A DNA stretch of 64,000 nt, taken from the NCBI GenBank assembly GCA_023421075.1, contig JAEZUM010000084.1, positions 3,774 through 67,773 on the forward strand, given 5' to 3'. The notes under the pieces are model-generated. The model saw nothing but the letters and a program-made list of their open reading frames with translations. It was not told the DNA's origin and ran no database searches. The translations under genes were made by a program, and so were the position numbers. Source of the stretch: Bacillota bacterium (GTDB lineage: Bacteria > Bacillota > Clostridia > Lachnospirales > Lachnospiraceae). Positions within the stretch are counted from its first letter, which is position 1, and every line of letters starts with the position of its first letter. Shown here one piece after another: positions 35,056-43,442 of the stretch.

Positions 35056-36255
35056 ATGATACAAACACAGGTTTATGACGCCAAGGCGGAACGACTGCCA
35101 AAAAGTATGAAATCTAGAGCGAGCAATGTAGTCGATCATAGAAAAGGTCGGTCGTGGCTTGAAATCAGTACAGAGAATCTAAGATATAATGCAAATCTTT
35201 TAAGAAATCTTATGCCACCGGGCTGCGAAATGATGGCGGTAGTAAAAGCAAATGCTTATGGTCACGGAGCGGTCAAGGTATCAAAATGTATGAATGAGAT
35301 CGGAGTAAGAGCCTTTGCAGTGGCAACGATTGATGAAGGAATTGAGCTGAGAAGAAATGGGATACAAGGGGAAATCTTGATTCTAGGTTATACCGATGTC
35401 TCCAGAGCGAAGGAGTTACATCACTATAATTTAATACAAACAATAATCGATTATTATTACGCACTGTTGTTGAACAACAGCCAATATCCAATTCAGGCGC
35501 ATATTAAGATCGATACCGGTATGCATCGATTGGGTATTTGCGTTGAAGAAGCGGACCGGGTAGCAGAGGTTTTTTGCCTGGATGGATTAGAGGTGAGCGG
35601 AATATATACTCACTTGTGTGTAGCAGATAACTTAGAAGCGGAAGAGGTCAAATACACACAGGGGCAGATAGAGCGTTTTTATATGTTACTTGAGTTCCTT
35701 AAGGATAGGGGGATTACTATACCGAAGGTACACATCCAAAGCAGCTATGGACTGTTGAATTACCCTGAGCTGAGATGTGATTATGTTCGCATTGGAATAG
35801 CACTATATGGTTCACTAAGTTCTGAGGGAGATAAAACAAGACGATCGGCACAGCTACGACCGGTTCTATCCCTGAAGGCAAAAGTTATCCTGATCAGAGA
35901 GGTAGCCTCCGGCGAGAGTGTAGGCTATGGAAGAGATTTTATCTTACGAGAAGGCAGCAGGGTAGCAGTAGTGCCGGTCGGATACGCAGATGGGATTCCT
36001 CGTAATCTATCCTACGGAAGAGGGAAAGTATTGCTGCATGGGAGAAGTGCTCCGGTAATCGGAAGAATCTGCATGGACCAGCTATTGATTGATGTGACTG
36101 AGATACCTGAAGCTAAACCGGGGGATGTGGCCACCCTAATCGGCACGGATGGGCAGTTAGAAATTCCGGCCACGAAAGTTGCTAAAAGAGCAGGAAGTAT
36201 TACGAATGAGCTATTCAGTCGTCTGGGAGGGCGTTTAGAAAGAGTATATAGATAG
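35056..36255 (+). CDS. vanT: PLP-dependent alanine/serine racemase (VanT-like, soluble)
   Basis: Alanine-racemase fold enzymes interconvert L- and D-alanine or serine. The PLP lysine is in VVKANAYGHG (Lys64), and VGYGRDF, VPVGYADGIPRNLS and GRICMDQ complete the active site. Enterococcal VanT has an N-terminal membrane domain for serine uptake; it is absent here, leaving about 400 residues with a short non-membrane N-terminal extension. The start at 35056 follows GGAGG by 8 bases; an ATG at 35041 overlaps vanXY more. By context it should supply D-Ser for the VanG-like ligase. A plain alanine racemase is the alternative. Confidence 0.85.
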   Translation: MIQTQVYDAKAERLPKSMKSRASNVVDHRKGRSWLEISTENLRYNANLLRNLMPPGCEMMAVVKANAYGHGAVKVSKCMNEIGVRAFAVATIDEGIELRRNGIQGEILILGYTDVSRAKELHHYNLIQTIIDYYYALLLNNSQYPIQAHIKIDTGMHRLGICVEEADRVAEVFCLDGLEVSGIYTHLCVADNLEAEEVKYTQGQIERFYMLLEFLKDRGITIPKVHIQSSYGLLNYPELRCDYVRIGIALYGSLSSEGDKTRRSAQLRPVLSLKAKVILIREVASGESVGYGRDFILREGSRVAVVPVGYADGIPRNLSYGRGKVLLHGRSAPVIGRICMDQLLIDVTEIPEAKPGDVATLIGTDGQLEIPATKVAKRAGSITNELFSRLGGRLERVYR

Positions 36256-36261
36256 TTAGAT

Positions 36262-36287
36262 AAGGGGCTGCAGCTACAGCCCCTTTC
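36262..36287. terminator. Intrinsic terminator after the van operon
   Basis: AAGGGGCTG pairs with CAGCCCCTT over 9 bases with a 6-base loop; the T run is short. It lies between convergent genes. Confidence 0.7.
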
Positions 36288-36290
36288 CAT

Positions 36291-36473
36291 TTAGTTTGAT
36301 GTAATTCTTGGCTTGGGGCCTTCCCCCGGCGGTGTATAGAAGGGGTCATTTGCTGCACTGTTGGATGCAGTTTTGGAACGATGATCCGTATGAGTTACAT
36401 TTTTGTCACTGAGGTTACTGTCTTCTGCACTACTTTTGCCTTGTCTTTTTGAGGATACGTCTTTGCTGTTCAT
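36291..36473 (-). CDS. Small hydrophilic protein of unknown function
   Basis: The 60-residue protein is rich in Ser, Lys, Asp and Asn and ends with a Pro-Gly-rich segment (PFYTPPGEGPKPRI). It has no membrane segment and looks disordered. A clear AAAGGAG lies 7 bases before the ATG, which is why I call it a gene. The composition would suit a spore or stress protein, but I do not recognise the family. Confidence 0.55.
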   Translation of the reverse strand: MNSKDVSSKRQGKSSAEDSNLSDKNVTHTDHRSKTASNSAANDPFYTPPGEGPKPRITSN

Positions 36474-36616
36474 AATTTATGCTCCTTTCGTTTTTATGTA
36501 GTGTTTGTAGAACAGAATATATTATACAAATCTTCGTGAAGCAATGTGGATGAGAGGCCCTCGACTATCGCTGGGAAGGATTTCATCCTGTCAGCAAATG
36601 TTGAGAATTGATAAGC

Positions 36617-37303
36617 TTATATCCGGATTCTGCCTTTGGTGAATGATACCTTTATTAACATATATATTCCGGTAAAGAATTCGAAAGGAACATAGGGGAT
36701 GAATAGAGCAAAAGGTACTTCTACTCCAAAGAGAGATAAGGGTACCCCAATGAGAACGAAAGGTACCGTAAGTAAGCCCCAAAGAGCAAGCCACCTTGGA
36801 ATGATCGCAGCCTTCATTAATAAATAGTAGAAGAGTAGTGCACCAAGGCCAAATGGTATAATTGCTATTTTAGCTGCAATATCCCTGCAGGACAGCAAAG
36901 CATACCCTAGCATCTCAAGTCCAGCCGTTCCATCTGCCATAGATTGCTGACTGACCTTCACTAAGCCAAGTAAAAAGACCTGACTAATAACAATAAGTAC
37001 AGCTTCCAACAGGTAGAAGCTTAATGCAGCCAATGCCATTGTTTTATTAATATAGCCTGCAATCTGATAAATTGCTATTCCAAGTATAATGATGACCAGA
37101 GCGGTTACGATCTGCAGGAGAATACCACTGTAAATCCGATCGATATTATTTACCAGATTGCCCATTGTCATGTTAATGTCATCCTTTGCTACATAGGGTT
37201 CATACAAAACAGCACCACCGATCAGAGATGTCATGGCCTGAACAAATAAAGAAACACCTAATAATTTTGTTGGGCTACTTGTTACATATTCTTCTGAATT
37301 CAT
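36617..37303 (-). CDS. DUF4386-family membrane protein
   Basis: The protein (228 residues from the ATG at 37303, chosen because TGGAGG lies just before it) has about six membrane segments. The N-terminal sequence, an outward-facing loop after the first helix and the RWLALWGLLT motif near helix 5 fit DUF4386. It is divergent from a TetR gene, with two ACTATACRGTGTA boxes between them, so the TetR protein probably controls it. No activity is known for the family. Confidence 0.75.
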   Translation of the reverse strand: MNSEEYVTSSPTKLLGVSLFVQAMTSLIGGAVLYEPYVAKDDINMTMGNLVNNIDRIYSGILLQIVTALVIIILGIAIYQIAGYINKTMALAALSFYLLEAVLIVISQVFLLGLVKVSQQSMADGTAGLEMLGYALLSCRDIAAKIAIIPFGLGALLFYYLLMKAAIIPRWLALWGLLTVPFVLIGVPLSLFGVEVPFALFIPYVPFEFFTGIYMLIKVSFTKGRIRI

Positions 37304-37350
37304 ATTGTCCTCCATTAAAATTTGTTGTTTTTTTGATTGTTGTTAATTAT

Positions 37351-37403
37351 ACTATACAGTGTAAGTAGATTAAAGTCAATAGATAATTACACTATACGGT
37401 GTA
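37351..37403. promoter_or_regulatory. Paired operator boxes between the DUF4386 and TetR genes
   Basis: ACTATACAGTGTA (37351-37363) and ACTATACGGTGTA (37391-37403) are direct copies differing at one base. Each contains an inverted TACAC/GTGTA core or a close variant. They are the likely binding sites of the divergent TetR protein. Confidence 0.65.
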
Positions 37404-37429
37404 GTTTACAATATGGAGGAAATTACAAC

Positions 37430-38038
37430 ATGATGCAGAGTATAAGCCGCGATAAAAGTAAAAAAAGAGCAACGATTCTGGATGGTGCAATTGATGTTTT
37501 TATTAGTATGGGGTATGAGCTTGCCAGTATGGACAAAATAGCTGAGACGGCGGGGGTCTCTAAGCGAACCGTATATAACCACTTTGGCAGTAAGGAGAAT
37601 TTATTTCAAGCAATTGTCGATGATTTTTTGGCACAGCGTCAAAGCTTAAAAACAATAGTATATAATCCGGAGGAAGCACTGGCAGAGCAATTAATAGCTT
37701 TTGCCAATGCAGAAATTTTTTTGATAGATTCTCCGAAACGTCTGGGGTTATCGAGATTCTTGACCAGAGTATTTCTCAATGATATACAATATGCCAGAGA
37801 AACGGTTGCAAAATATCCGCCTTCTTATAATATGCTGCTAGATTGGCTCAAGGCGGCTGAACAAGATAATAAAATTAAATCCGATAATCTGTTACTTACT
37901 GCCAGAGTATTCTACGCAATGATTGAAGGAGCCATTACGTACCCGGCTCTTTTTAGTGAACGAATTAATAAGTCGGCGGTCGAACCAATATTAGTCGAGA
38001 TTATCGCGACGTTCCTCGCAAGGTATGGCAATGAATAA
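37430..38038 (+). CDS. TetR-family transcriptional regulator
   Basis: From the ATG at 37430, 10 bases after GGAGG, the protein has 202 residues; the open frame extends further up but lacks a site. The helix-turn-helix is MDKIAETAGVSKRTVYNHFGSKE (about residues 35-57), a textbook TetR motif. The C-terminal part resembles the AcrR/TetR_C group that senses small hydrophobic molecules. It is divergent from the DUF4386 gene and shares the paired operator with it. Confidence 0.88.
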   Translation: MMQSISRDKSKKRATILDGAIDVFISMGYELASMDKIAETAGVSKRTVYNHFGSKENLFQAIVDDFLAQRQSLKTIVYNPEEALAEQLIAFANAEIFLIDSPKRLGLSRFLTRVFLNDIQYARETVAKYPPSYNMLLDWLKAAEQDNKIKSDNLLLTARVFYAMIEGAITYPALFSERINKSAVEPILVEIIATFLARYGNE

Positions 38039-38104
38039 ATATGTGAATAGGTAGTATAGTAATAAAGATAGTAAATTACAAAACACGATTAAGGAAGGTT
38101 CCAT

Positions 38105-38254
38105 ATGAGTAGCAGCGAAGAATATGACGAAAATACATTACAAGATATCATTGATCTAATCAACCAAGAAATAAATAAACATTATGAGGAGAATTTTATT
38201 GCAGGCTTAGAAAGAGCAAAAGAAATTATCAACGAATATTTTGAACTATTATGA
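38105..38254 (+). CDS. Small acidic protein of unknown function (49 residues)
   Basis: An AAGGAAGG site lies 6 bases before an ATG that opens a 49-codon frame rich in Glu, Asn and Ile. It reads as one or two amphipathic helices (TLQDIIDLINQEINKHY). It lies between the TetR and MarR genes and is followed at once by the MarR promoter. I do not recognise a family; the codon use and ribosome binding site make it likely to be real. Confidence 0.5.
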   Translation: MSSSEEYDENTLQDIIDLINQEINKHYEENFIAGLERAKEIINEYFELL

Positions 38255-38259
38255 AACGA

Positions 38260-38287
38260 TTGACATACACTAGATTCAGTGTATAAT
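38260..38287 (+). promoter_or_regulatory. Predicted sigma-A promoter of the MarR operon
   Basis: TTGACA (38260-38265) and TATAAT (38282-38287) are both perfect, with a 16-base spacer. The operator at 38288 begins directly after the -10 box. Confidence 0.8.
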
Positions 38288-38310
38288 AATAGTTAGTCAG
38301 ACTAACTATT
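38288..38310. promoter_or_regulatory. MarR operator (23-base perfect palindrome)
   Basis: AATAGTTAGTC and its exact complement GACTAACTATT flank a single central base. The position between -10 box and ribosome binding site fits autorepression. Confidence 0.8.
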
Positions 38311-38322
38311 ATGAGGTGAAGA

Positions 38323-38745
38323 ATGGATACAGAGCTGATCAAGAGCGCTAACGCAGTGGGTTTGTTTTGCCGCTTATACATTAATATGAAACGTGATTTA
38401 CCAATCAGACCAAGTGAGATGGGGGTCCTGATTTTTGCATATAACCAAACTACTTCGATTACGCCACGAATGATTAGTGAATTTTTAAAGATTGCGAAGC
38501 CGTCGGTAACAACGTTGGTCAATTCTCTGATTAAGCAGAATTACCTGATAAAGAATCCATCCTCTACGGATGGAAGAAGCTATACGATATCGGTTACGGA
38601 GAGCGGGAAGGAACTCGTCACTACTACCTTAGAAGTATATTGCAGGTCCTTAGAGCGTCTGAAGCAGGAAATGGGAGCGTCGGAGTTTACTCAAATGATC
38701 ACATTGATACAAAAGGCAAATGGCATTTTAATTGAGGAGAGGTAA
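38323..38745 (+). CDS. MarR-family transcriptional regulator
   Basis: The 140-residue protein has the winged helix of MarR proteins: ITPRMISEFLKIAKPSVTTLVNSLIKQNYL is the recognition region (about residues 47-76), and the wing follows with SSTDGRSYTISVT. GAGGTGAAG precedes the ATG. A 23-base palindrome covers its transcription start. The NmrA-like reductase gene starts directly after it, so the two are co-expressed. The ligand may be a quinone, phenolic or electrophile, as for many MarR proteins next to reductases; that is inference. Confidence 0.9.
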   Translation: MDTELIKSANAVGLFCRLYINMKRDLPIRPSEMGVLIFAYNQTTSITPRMISEFLKIAKPSVTTLVNSLIKQNYLIKNPSSTDGRSYTISVTESGKELVTTTLEVYCRSLERLKQEMGASEFTQMITLIQKANGILIEER

Positions 38746-38746
38746 T

Positions 38747-39613
38747 ATGAAGATATTGGTGACAGGTGCTTCGGGGAATGTAGGCAGATATGTAGTAAAT
38801 GAATTGTTACAGATGGGTGAGAAGGTAGTAGTAGCAGGCACGAATACCGGGAAGCTCAAGGAGTTATTTGGGGATGTTGTCGATGTGATTCAATTTGATT
38901 TTACGGATCAGGACACCTACAAGGCTGCTTTGAAGGACGTTGATCGAGTGTTTCTGATGAGACCGCCTCATCTTGGAAAGCCACAGGATCTCTATCCTTT
39001 TATTGATGCCATGAAGTTAAGTAATATCCGCTTGGTCGCCTTCCTGTCATTAATGGGGGTGGAAAGGAATACAGTACCTCCCCATCATAAAATCGAAAAA
39101 TACATCGAAGCTGCAGATATTCCATATGCTCATATCAGACCGGGTTTCTTCATGCAGAATATATCAGGAATACATGCGAATGAAATAAGAGAGCAGGATT
39201 TAATTTTTATCCCCGGGGGTAACAGTAAGGTTAGTTTCATTGATGCCGCAGATATTGGATTATCCGTTGCTGTAATTTTAAAAGAAGCAGAGAAATATAA
39301 AAATACTACGCACACCATTACCGGCCCTGAAGCCCTTGATTACGATCAGGTGTCTAAAATATTGAGCAGGAGTACCGGAAGAAAAATCACCTATGCGAAT
39401 CCGGGTTATTTGAGATATAGAGATTATTACATTAATAAGCGAGGTCTTGATAAGAAGTATGTCAATGTTACAGTCGCCCTTTATTTTATAACGAGACTTG
39501 GAACGGCCAAAGAAGTTACGGATGAATTTTATCAACTGACTGGAAAACAGGCGAACACCTTTGCACATTTTGCAAAGGAAAATAAAATTTTATTTATGCG
39601 GGAAGAACGCTGA
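38747..39613 (+). CDS. NmrA-like NAD(P)-binding oxidoreductase
   Basis: The Rossmann fingerprint is MKILVTGASGNVGRYV at the N-terminus (GxxGxxG), followed by the NmrA/atypical SDR pattern LRPPHLGK, FLSLMGVERN and HIRPGFFMQNI. There is no Tyr-x-x-x-Lys catalytic pair, as is usual for NmrA/QOR2-type proteins, which reduce quinones or sense NADP. The start at 38747 follows GGAGAGG; a longer frame overlaps marR. It has 288 residues and is the last gene of the MarR operon. Confidence 0.85.
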   Translation: MKILVTGASGNVGRYVVNELLQMGEKVVVAGTNTGKLKELFGDVVDVIQFDFTDQDTYKAALKDVDRVFLMRPPHLGKPQDLYPFIDAMKLSNIRLVAFLSLMGVERNTVPPHHKIEKYIEAADIPYAHIRPGFFMQNISGIHANEIREQDLIFIPGGNSKVSFIDAADIGLSVAVILKEAEKYKNTTHTITGPEALDYDQVSKILSRSTGRKITYANPGYLRYRDYYINKRGLDKKYVNVTVALYFITRLGTAKEVTDEFYQLTGKQANTFAHFAKENKILFMREER

Positions 39614-39617
39614 TAAC

Positions 39618-39665
39618 GGGGCTTTGCGATATAGCTGATTATGCTATGGAGCAAAGCTCCTTTTT
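39618..39665 (+). terminator. Intrinsic terminator of the MarR operon
   Basis: GGGGCTTTGC pairs with GCAAAGCTCC, with an inner ATAGC/GCTAT stem, and TTTTT follows. Confidence 0.8.
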
Positions 39666-39770
39666 CATGACATTAGAAAGTTCGCGAGGTGTGCTCTTCT
39701 TAGTTTGTGAAAATTGAACATTCGTAGAGTATACTTTCATGCATTTTTAGAAAAATTGTATAGTTTATTG

Positions 39771-39800
39771 TTGACAATACAAAAGTTTGCAGAGGATAAT
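39771..39800 (+). promoter_or_regulatory. Predicted promoter of the YesM/YesN operon
   Basis: TTGACA (39771-39776) and GATAAT (39795-39800) are separated by 18 bases. About 110 bases of leader follow, with no structure I can name. Confidence 0.6.
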
Positions 39801-39910
39801 ACTATTATCGATCATTTTAATTGTCAAAAATATAAGATGGTACAGCTGCCAATATAGTGGTTATCATTGGAACGCTTGCTTAAGACTACGGTTCGTATGA
39901 GAGGAAAGAT

Positions 39911-41728
39911 ATGAAAAAAATAAATTTATCTCGCAAAAATAAAGTCAGCTTACAAACGAAGCTGCTTCGGTTATTTCTGATGGCTTCTGCAATTCCGATT
40001 CTCTTTATCAGTTTCTTTTCCTATTACAACATTTCAGATACATTAAAAAAGAACACAGAGGAATTAACCATCAGTAATCTGGAGCAGACCAGTAAAAGTC
40101 TTAATATTTGGCTGGAATCCTATGAAGATGTCCTTTATCAGATTTATACAAATGATGATGTGGTTGCCTTAGTCGACAATTTAAATGAGGGTAAAGATAT
40201 CGCAGTGTCAAAGAACCAGTTAAGAAGAATTTTGCAGGGTATTCTGTATACCAAGGAATATATACGGTCCATAACAATCATTACCTCCGAAGGAATGCTT
40301 ATTTCTTATGACCAGATGACCGCAGTATCCAACCTTCAGTCTTGGATCGAGAATTTCAGTTTTTCACAGGATGAGCTTTATAATGAAGTATCCGGTGATA
40401 ATATGACTCATATTTATCCGACCGAGTATGGTACAAGCTTTGCGAATAAAGATAATTACCTTTTTCATATCGCTCATCGTATCATTGATTATAAGAAGTT
40501 AACGAAGAAAAATGGTATCGCAATCATCAGTATCGATGAGAAGCTGTTAAGAGAAGCCTGTCTGTCAACTTCAGAACATGATAATAGCATGAGTAGTTTT
40601 AATTTTATCGTTGATCAGAATGGAAGAGTAATTTCTTATATCGATGAGAAAAAGCTTACATATAAGGTTGCAGATGCATCCTCCTCCACAGAGGAAAGAA
40701 AAGCAGCCTATTTAAAATTTGTGACAGACGATATAAAGGTGAGCAGAGATTACCTGTCCGTATATGTTTATCATGATGAAGTTTTAAACTGGGATATAAT
40801 TAACATTACCAATCAACGGGTTGCTATCAGCAGACTTGGCTTTCAACAGAAAATAGTCATTTTTGTTAGCGCGGCTTGCTTGCTGATCGCAATTGTTTTG
40901 ACCATATTATTGTCAAGAAGACTGGTATCATCCGTTAAGAAGGTCGCTACAACAATGCAGGTAGTTAGTACCGGCGACCTGAAATCCAGAGTTGAGATTG
41001 AAAGAAAGATGCCGCTTGAGGTGGAATATATTGCACTTCAATTTAATGATATGCTTGGTATCCTTGATGAAGCCATGAAGAATGAAAAGGAAGCGGGGGA
41101 GCGCCAGCTTGAGGCAGAAATAAGGGCTTTGGAAGCTCAGATTAATCCTCATTTTCTGTATAATACCTTGGATACTATTAATTGGATGGCGATTGATAAG
41201 GACGATTATGATATTAGTAATGCGATCAGTTCCCTTGCTCAAATTCTACGATATGCCATTACGAACAGCAATGCCATGGTAGAAATCCGTCAGGAACTGG
41301 AATGGTTGAAAAACTACGTCTATTTGCAGCAAATCCGTTTAAAAAACGCATTCCGCTATGAAGTGGATGCGGACGCGGAGATCTTAAATTGTAAAATACA
41401 CAAGCTTATCTTACAACCATTTATCGAAAACGCGATAATACATGGATTTGAAGGATTGACGAGAGAACATGTTTTATCAATCAAACTGGAGGCTCAGAGC
41501 AATGTAATCTGCATCACCATTCGGGATAATGGGAAGGGCATGGAGCTGTCCTTGGTCGATGAGATTAATAATAAGGTATTTCGCAGTATTGATAGAGGCA
41601 GTCATATTGGAATGGAGAATGTTATCTCCAGGATACAAATGTATTATGGAAGTGAAGCAAGTGTAAGTGTCAGAAGTACTTTAGGGGAAGAAACCGAGGT
41701 TATTCTTCTCATTCCACGGAGGGTATAG
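39911..41728 (+). CDS. YesM-type sensor histidine kinase
   Basis: The 605-residue kinase has a membrane helix (about 20-42), an extracellular Cache-like sensor (43-310), a second helix (IVIFVSAACLLIAIVL, about 317-337), HAMP (340-392), the His_kinase box EAQINPHFLYNTLD (about 411-424) and an HATPase domain with FIENAIIHGF and GIGMENV. YesM kinases sense oligosaccharides directly or with binding proteins. The YesN-type regulator gene, then a sugar ABC importer and two glycosidases follow on the same strand, so this is the sensor of that locus. Confidence 0.92.
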   Translation: MKKINLSRKNKVSLQTKLLRLFLMASAIPILFISFFSYYNISDTLKKNTEELTISNLEQTSKSLNIWLESYEDVLYQIYTNDDVVALVDNLNEGKDIAVSKNQLRRILQGILYTKEYIRSITIITSEGMLISYDQMTAVSNLQSWIENFSFSQDELYNEVSGDNMTHIYPTEYGTSFANKDNYLFHIAHRIIDYKKLTKKNGIAIISIDEKLLREACLSTSEHDNSMSSFNFIVDQNGRVISYIDEKKLTYKVADASSSTEERKAAYLKFVTDDIKVSRDYLSVYVYHDEVLNWDIINITNQRVAISRLGFQQKIVIFVSAACLLIAIVLTILLSRRLVSSVKKVATTMQVVSTGDLKSRVEIERKMPLEVEYIALQFNDMLGILDEAMKNEKEAGERQLEAEIRALEAQINPHFLYNTLDTINWMAIDKDDYDISNAISSLAQILRYAITNSNAMVEIRQELEWLKNYVYLQQIRLKNAFRYEVDADAEILNCKIHKLILQPFIENAIIHGFEGLTREHVLSIKLEAQSNVICITIRDNGKGMELSLVDEINNKVFRSIDRGSHIGMENVISRIQMYYGSEASVSVRSTLGEETEVILLIPRRV

Positions 41729-41811
41729 ATTGAATTGTGCCGGCACAGTGTGAAAATCAGAGATTTTCGCACGAAAGTATGCAGGCTATGAAGAAAGGCA
41801 TGGTTGGTAGT

Positions 41812-43347
41812 ATGCGAATAGTTGTTGTTGAAGACGAGATTAGAATTCGAGAAGGTATATGTAATTTACTTGGCAAAATGTTCCCACAGCATGAAGTAGT
41901 GGGTAGTGCTGCGAACGGACAAGAGGGACTGGAATTGATCATAGAAAAAAGCCCGGATTTAGTAATTACGGATGTTAAGATGCCAATTATGGATGGTCTT
42001 ACAATGCTTAATATTATCAATGAAAAGAAGATAAAATGTAAAGCAATTGTACTAAGTGCTTATGCAGAATTCTCTTATGCTCAACAGGCTATACGCTGGG
42101 GAGTAAGTGAATATCTGGTAAAGCCACTAGTGGTCAATGAATTTGTACAGGCGATTAAGAATACCGAAATACAGCTTGAGGAGATTCAGAAACAAAATTC
42201 AGAAACATTGGAGAGACTAGACAACATACTACTTGGAATTATCTTCGGTGGAATCGAAGTTGACGAAGGTCTCCATAACTTTGTAAAGAATAAATATGGA
42301 ATCAACCATGATACAATGTTTAGTGAAGTGCAAATCTATTTGGGCAAGCATTATGATGAAAAGCTAGAGAATACAAAGCGTAATTTGGACAATTTCTTCT
42401 CGAATAAGAATTTAAACTATTACCTCCTCGAAATACCCAAAGATAAGGTATTGTTAGCCATTTTGTATGGGTATGAGAATCAGCAGGAAGTGGAGAGATG
42501 GTTTCAAATCGGTATTATTTCTCAGCTTCGCGGTACCGGGTCGGCAAGCTGTAATTATGGTTGGATTAATGCGGAAGGGATGAAGGAATTACGAACAAAT
42601 TATTATAAATTACTGCAATATATGGATTGGAATATTGCCTTTGGTGACCAGATTATGATCTCCCATCCAAAGATATTGAATGTACAGACAACGCTCTGCA
42701 TATATCCGATTGATATCGAGAATCGTCTTAAGGCTGCATTATGCTCATATAATCGGAGTAAGGTTTATAAATGTCTGGAACAGTTCATGGATTATTTTGA
42801 GACAGGAAATATTTATGATCCAAAGAATATTAAGGAAAGCTATGTACGGTTTATATGGGCTTTGATCAATGTTGCAAAGGAAATCAATATTCTAAAGAAT
42901 GAGCAGATTGAACAAAAAAGGATTCTTGAGAGAATAATGGGGTCCATGAATAAAGAAGAGTTGAGAGATGTAATCGAAGAGGTATATTTGTGCATCAAAG
43001 ATGATCAGCATGGGGAAAGCTCCGAACTCAGTCTCAATGTTAAGAGAGCTGAAAATATGATTCTGGAATATTATAAAACCGGAATAACCCTGGAGGAGAT
43101 TGCAGAGAAGCTTAATCTGACTCCGGAGTATCTGGGTAATCAGTTTCATCTTGAGAAGGGTATAAGGTTCAGTACATACATTAAGGATTTTCGCATCATG
43201 AAAGCAAAAGAATTATTAATCGGCAGCAAGCTGAAGGTCTGTGAAATTGCGGAACGAGTTGGGTATTCTGATGCCAAATATTTTAGTAAGGTATTTCGAG
43301 ATAATACCGGGCAGCAGCCGGCAGAGTATAGAAAAACGAATAAATGA
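41812..43347 (+). CDS. YesN-type response regulator with AraC DNA-binding domain
   Basis: The receiver domain (MRIVVVEDEIR, phospho-Asp in LVITDVKMPIMDG near 55, KPLVV) is followed by a long middle region and an AraC double helix-turn-helix (about 410-511; GITLEEIAEKLNLTPEYLGNQF and KVCEIAERVGYSDAKYFSKVFR). I place the start at 41812, where the family's conserved sequence begins; the frame extends to 41737 and no start has a clear ribosome binding site. It partners the upstream kinase and should activate the downstream importer genes. Confidence 0.9.
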   Translation: MRIVVVEDEIRIREGICNLLGKMFPQHEVVGSAANGQEGLELIIEKSPDLVITDVKMPIMDGLTMLNIINEKKIKCKAIVLSAYAEFSYAQQAIRWGVSEYLVKPLVVNEFVQAIKNTEIQLEEIQKQNSETLERLDNILLGIIFGGIEVDEGLHNFVKNKYGINHDTMFSEVQIYLGKHYDEKLENTKRNLDNFFSNKNLNYYLLEIPKDKVLLAILYGYENQQEVERWFQIGIISQLRGTGSASCNYGWINAEGMKELRTNYYKLLQYMDWNIAFGDQIMISHPKILNVQTTLCIYPIDIENRLKAALCSYNRSKVYKCLEQFMDYFETGNIYDPKNIKESYVRFIWALINVAKEINILKNEQIEQKRILERIMGSMNKEELRDVIEEVYLCIKDDQHGESSELSLNVKRAENMILEYYKTGITLEEIAEKLNLTPEYLGNQFHLEKGIRFSTYIKDFRIMKAKELLIGSKLKVCEIAERVGYSDAKYFSKVFRDNTGQQPAEYRKTNK

Positions 43348-43442
43348 CTTTAGGATATTCCACCTTTTTAAGTTTTATCGAGTTTTGTTGCCTTAATTGA
43401 TTTTATATAATGAGCTTACCAAATAAAAAGAGGAGGTAACAT

